Shown here: positions 14,029-15,010 of the stretch, one piece after another
How positions within the stretch are numbered: the stretch's first letter is position 1
How the letters are laid out: each line of letters begins with the position of its first letter
From: Candidatus Parabacteroides intestinavium
GTDB lineage: Bacteria > Bacteroidota > Bacteroidia > Bacteroidales > Tannerellaceae
Reading direction: 5' to 3'
Assembly (NCBI GenBank): GCA_019118725.1
Contig: DWYO01000292.1
Location: forward strand, 1-15,010
Length of the DNA stretch: 15,010 nt
The notes under the pieces: model-generated
Told to the model about the DNA's origin: nothing
What the model saw: the letters and a program-made list of their open reading frames with translations, nothing else
Database searches by the model: none
Made by a program: the position numbers and the translations under genes

Positions 14029-14640
14029 TTATTCTTCCCCTTTCAACGCAGGCAGACTGATATGGTATTTTACGGCTATCACCCGGGTAAGAAATACGGA
14101 AACTGCTGCGATGAATTGTGTCAATGCCAAGGGCAATCCGGCAAGGTCACAGAAATAATAGATGAATCCCCCGAGCACACACGCCAGCGCGTAGATGTCT
14201 TTTCGGAAAATAAGCGGTTCCTCATTAATCAATATGTCACGCATCATGCCTCCGAATGCTCCCGTAATTGTCCCCATTACAATAGCTACCCAGAAAGGAA
14301 ATCCGAAATCGATGGCTTTGGCTATTCCCACAATAGCAAATAGGCCTAAACCGATAGCGTCAAATATAAAGAATGTGTTGTTTAAGCGAATGACATACTT
14401 GCGGAAGATGAGAACAAACAGCAGGGCAAGTCCTGAAATGATCAGGTAGGAGGATTGTTGCATCCAAAAAGGGGTGGCATTAAGCAGGATATCCCGGATG
14501 GTACCTCCACCTACAGCCGTTACTACTCCCACGACATAAGCTCCGAACCAATCAAATTTCTTTGCCGATGCCAAACGTATGCCACTGATGGCAAAGGCGA
14601 AAGTACCCAGATAGTCACACAAAGTAATGAAATCAATCAT
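14029..14640 (-). CDS. TRIC/YadS-family membrane channel protein (UPF0126)
   Basis: Small integral membrane protein of the family of bacterial trimeric intracellular cation (TRIC) channel homologues, earlier UPF0126. From the chosen start it is 203 aa with about seven membrane helices. Two homologous halves each carry the family's glycine-rich motif: GGGTIRD at 44-50 and GGMMRD at 130-135. Ion specificity and cellular role are not settled for most bacterial members. The start at 14640 (MIDFITLCDYLG) is preferred over an in-frame ATG at 14718. The longer form would add 26 polar residues, exceed family length, and begin upstream of the predicted promoter (14657-14664). The stop codon is 3 bp from that of tamL, which converges on it, and the gene diverges from the thioredoxin-like gene. 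Confidence 0.92.
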   Translation of the reverse strand: MIDFITLCDYLGTFAFAISGIRLASAKKFDWFGAYVVGVVTAVGGGTIRDILLNATPFWMQQSSYLIISGLALLFVLIFRKYVIRLNNTFFIFDAIGLGLFAIVGIAKAIDFGFPFWVAIVMGTITGAFGGMMRDILINEEPLIFRKDIYALACVLGGFIYYFCDLAGLPLALTQFIAAVSVFLTRVIAVKYHISLPALKGEE

Positions 14641-14656
14641 CTGATTTTTTTGCGGA

Positions 14657-14664
14657 CAAAGATA
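14657..14664 (-). promoter_or_regulatory. -7 promoter element of the TRIC-family gene
   Basis: On the minus strand this reads TATCTTTG, an exact match to TAnnTTTG, 16 bp upstream of the start at 14640. It implies a leader of about 10-13 nt and decides the start codon, because the upstream in-frame ATG at 14718 would lie outside the transcript. Confidence 0.6.
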
Positions 14665-14665
14665 A

Positions 14666-14690
14666 TACAAAAATGTGAGCTTTTTTTGTA
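14666..14690. promoter_or_regulatory. Dyad between divergent promoters, candidate operator
   Basis: Perfect 8 bp arms TACAAAAA (14666-14673) and TTTTTGTA (14683-14690) with a 9 bp spacer lie between the minus-strand and plus-strand -7 elements. The right arm overlaps the first two bases of the thioredoxin-gene -7 element. It could bind a dimeric regulator acting on both genes, or be a chance feature of AT-rich promoter DNA. Confidence 0.35.
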
Positions 14691-14696
14691 GCTTTG
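14689..14696 (+). promoter_or_regulatory. -7 promoter element of the thioredoxin-like gene
   Basis: TAGCTTTG matches TAnnTTTG exactly and lies 42 bp before the start codon at 14739. It is separated by 24 bp from the opposing -7 element of the TRIC-family gene, so the two RNA polymerase footprints would overlap. Confidence 0.55.
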
Positions 14697-14738
14697 CAAA
14701 CGTTATTAAGTATCTCACATTATTTATATGTAAAGATT

Positions 14739-15010
14739 ATGCGAAAAATACAGTATTTATTTATGGCTTTGGCTGTATGTGCCTTGTTCGGTTGCCCGAT
14801 GTCGGCCGAGACGGAGGTAACCTCCGGTGTCAAAAACGGAGTTGAAGCAAGTACGGGGGCGGAAGGAAAGGTCGTGCATATTACGAAAGCTGATTTTCTG
14901 GCCAAAGTCTTCAACTACGAGAAAAGTCCGAATCAATGGGTTTACGAGGGAGATAAGCCTTGTATCGTAGATTTTTATGCAGATTGGTGTGGCCCTTGCC
15001 GTATGGTTTC
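14739..15010 (+). CDS. Exported thioredoxin-like protein, partial (3' end cut by window)
   Basis: The first 90 residues of a thioredoxin-fold protein; the frame is open to the window edge. Residues 1-18 are a signal sequence, and LFGC places a possible lipidated cysteine at Cys19, so it probably acts in the periplasm or at a membrane. A linker of about 25 residues rich in Glu, Gly and Thr follows. The redox motif WCGPC is at 83-87, with Cys84 and Cys87, preceded by the usual strand IVDFYAD. The WCGPC sequence is that of classical thioredoxin rather than DsbA-type. An additional cysteine at 75 lies just before the strand. A cytoplasmic thioredoxin starting at an internal methionine is unlikely, because the linker would then be left without a purpose. 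Partners cannot be judged without the downstream sequence. Confidence 0.85.
   Translation, partial: MRKIQYLFMALAVCALFGCPMSAETEVTSGVKNGVEASTGAEGKVVHITKADFLAKVFNYEKSPNQWVYEGDKPCIVDFYADWCGPCRMV

Noticed and set aside
14638..14718. Extended N-terminus of the TRIC-family protein from the ATG at 14718.
   Set aside because: The added 26 residues are not family-like, and the promoter element at 14657-14664 would lie inside the coding region.
1..15010. CRISPR arrays, tRNA or rRNA genes, complete transposases, phage or defence genes.
   Set aside because: No regularly spaced repeats, tRNA-like cloverleaf, transposase or defence-type protein was seen on either strand.

Overview
The window looks like a chromosomal segment from a Bacteroidales gut-type anaerobe, with Bacteroides or Parabacteroides the closest match I can suggest. 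The reasons are the 7-gene V-type ATPase operon with a DUF2764 gene after subunit E, a TamL-type lipoprotein of the BamA/TamA superfamily, a serine-type lipoprotein sulfatase, and intergenic Bacteroidetes -7 promoter motifs (TAnnTTTG). Genus assignment is inference. No tRNA, rRNA, CRISPR array, complete insertion sequence or phage gene is visible, and no gene-free stretch exceeds 300 bases.

Layout. 49-1587 (+): exported lipoprotein sulfatase of the formylglycine type, ending at a small AT-rich inverted repeat. 1688-9374 (+): one V-type ATPase operon in the order E, DUF2764, A, B, D, I, K. The genes are tightly packed up to B. A 96 bp gap precedes D, D and I overlap by ATGA, and a 128 bp gap precedes K. 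9375-9587: an intergenic region with a 66 bp hairpin whose two 22 nt arms pair completely in the + strand RNA. 9588-11573 (+): agmatine deiminase and N-carbamoylputrescine amidase, which together convert agmatine to putrescine. 11668-14025 (+): TamL-like outer-membrane beta-barrel lipoprotein. 14029-14640 (-): TRIC/YadS-family membrane protein, convergent with tamL with only 3 bp between stop codons. 14739-end (+): start of an exported thioredoxin-like protein, cut by the window edge, divergent from the TRIC gene.

How the genes work together. The ATPase genes encode the catalytic A3B3 head, the central rotor (D), a peripheral stalk (E), the membrane stator (I) and the ion-carrying ring (K). 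No recognisable C, F or G subunit is present; the DUF2764 protein sits where a stalk subunit would be expected. Subunit K has glutamine and glutamate residues at the exact spacing recalled for the sodium site of Enterococcus hirae NtpK, so this is probably a sodium-translocating enzyme. The agu pair makes putrescine, but its arginine decarboxylase partner is not in the window. The remaining genes are envelope functions without an obvious link to each other.

Most genes are conserved housekeeping genes. The parts most worth a second look are non-coding: the wobble-compensated hairpin after the ATPase operon, a family of AT-rich intergenic repeats in three gaps, alternative RNA hairpins between aguA and aguB, and a dyad between the divergent TRIC and thioredoxin promoters. 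The unassigned DUF2764 subunit is the main protein-level question. I did not find clear evidence of a wholly new system.
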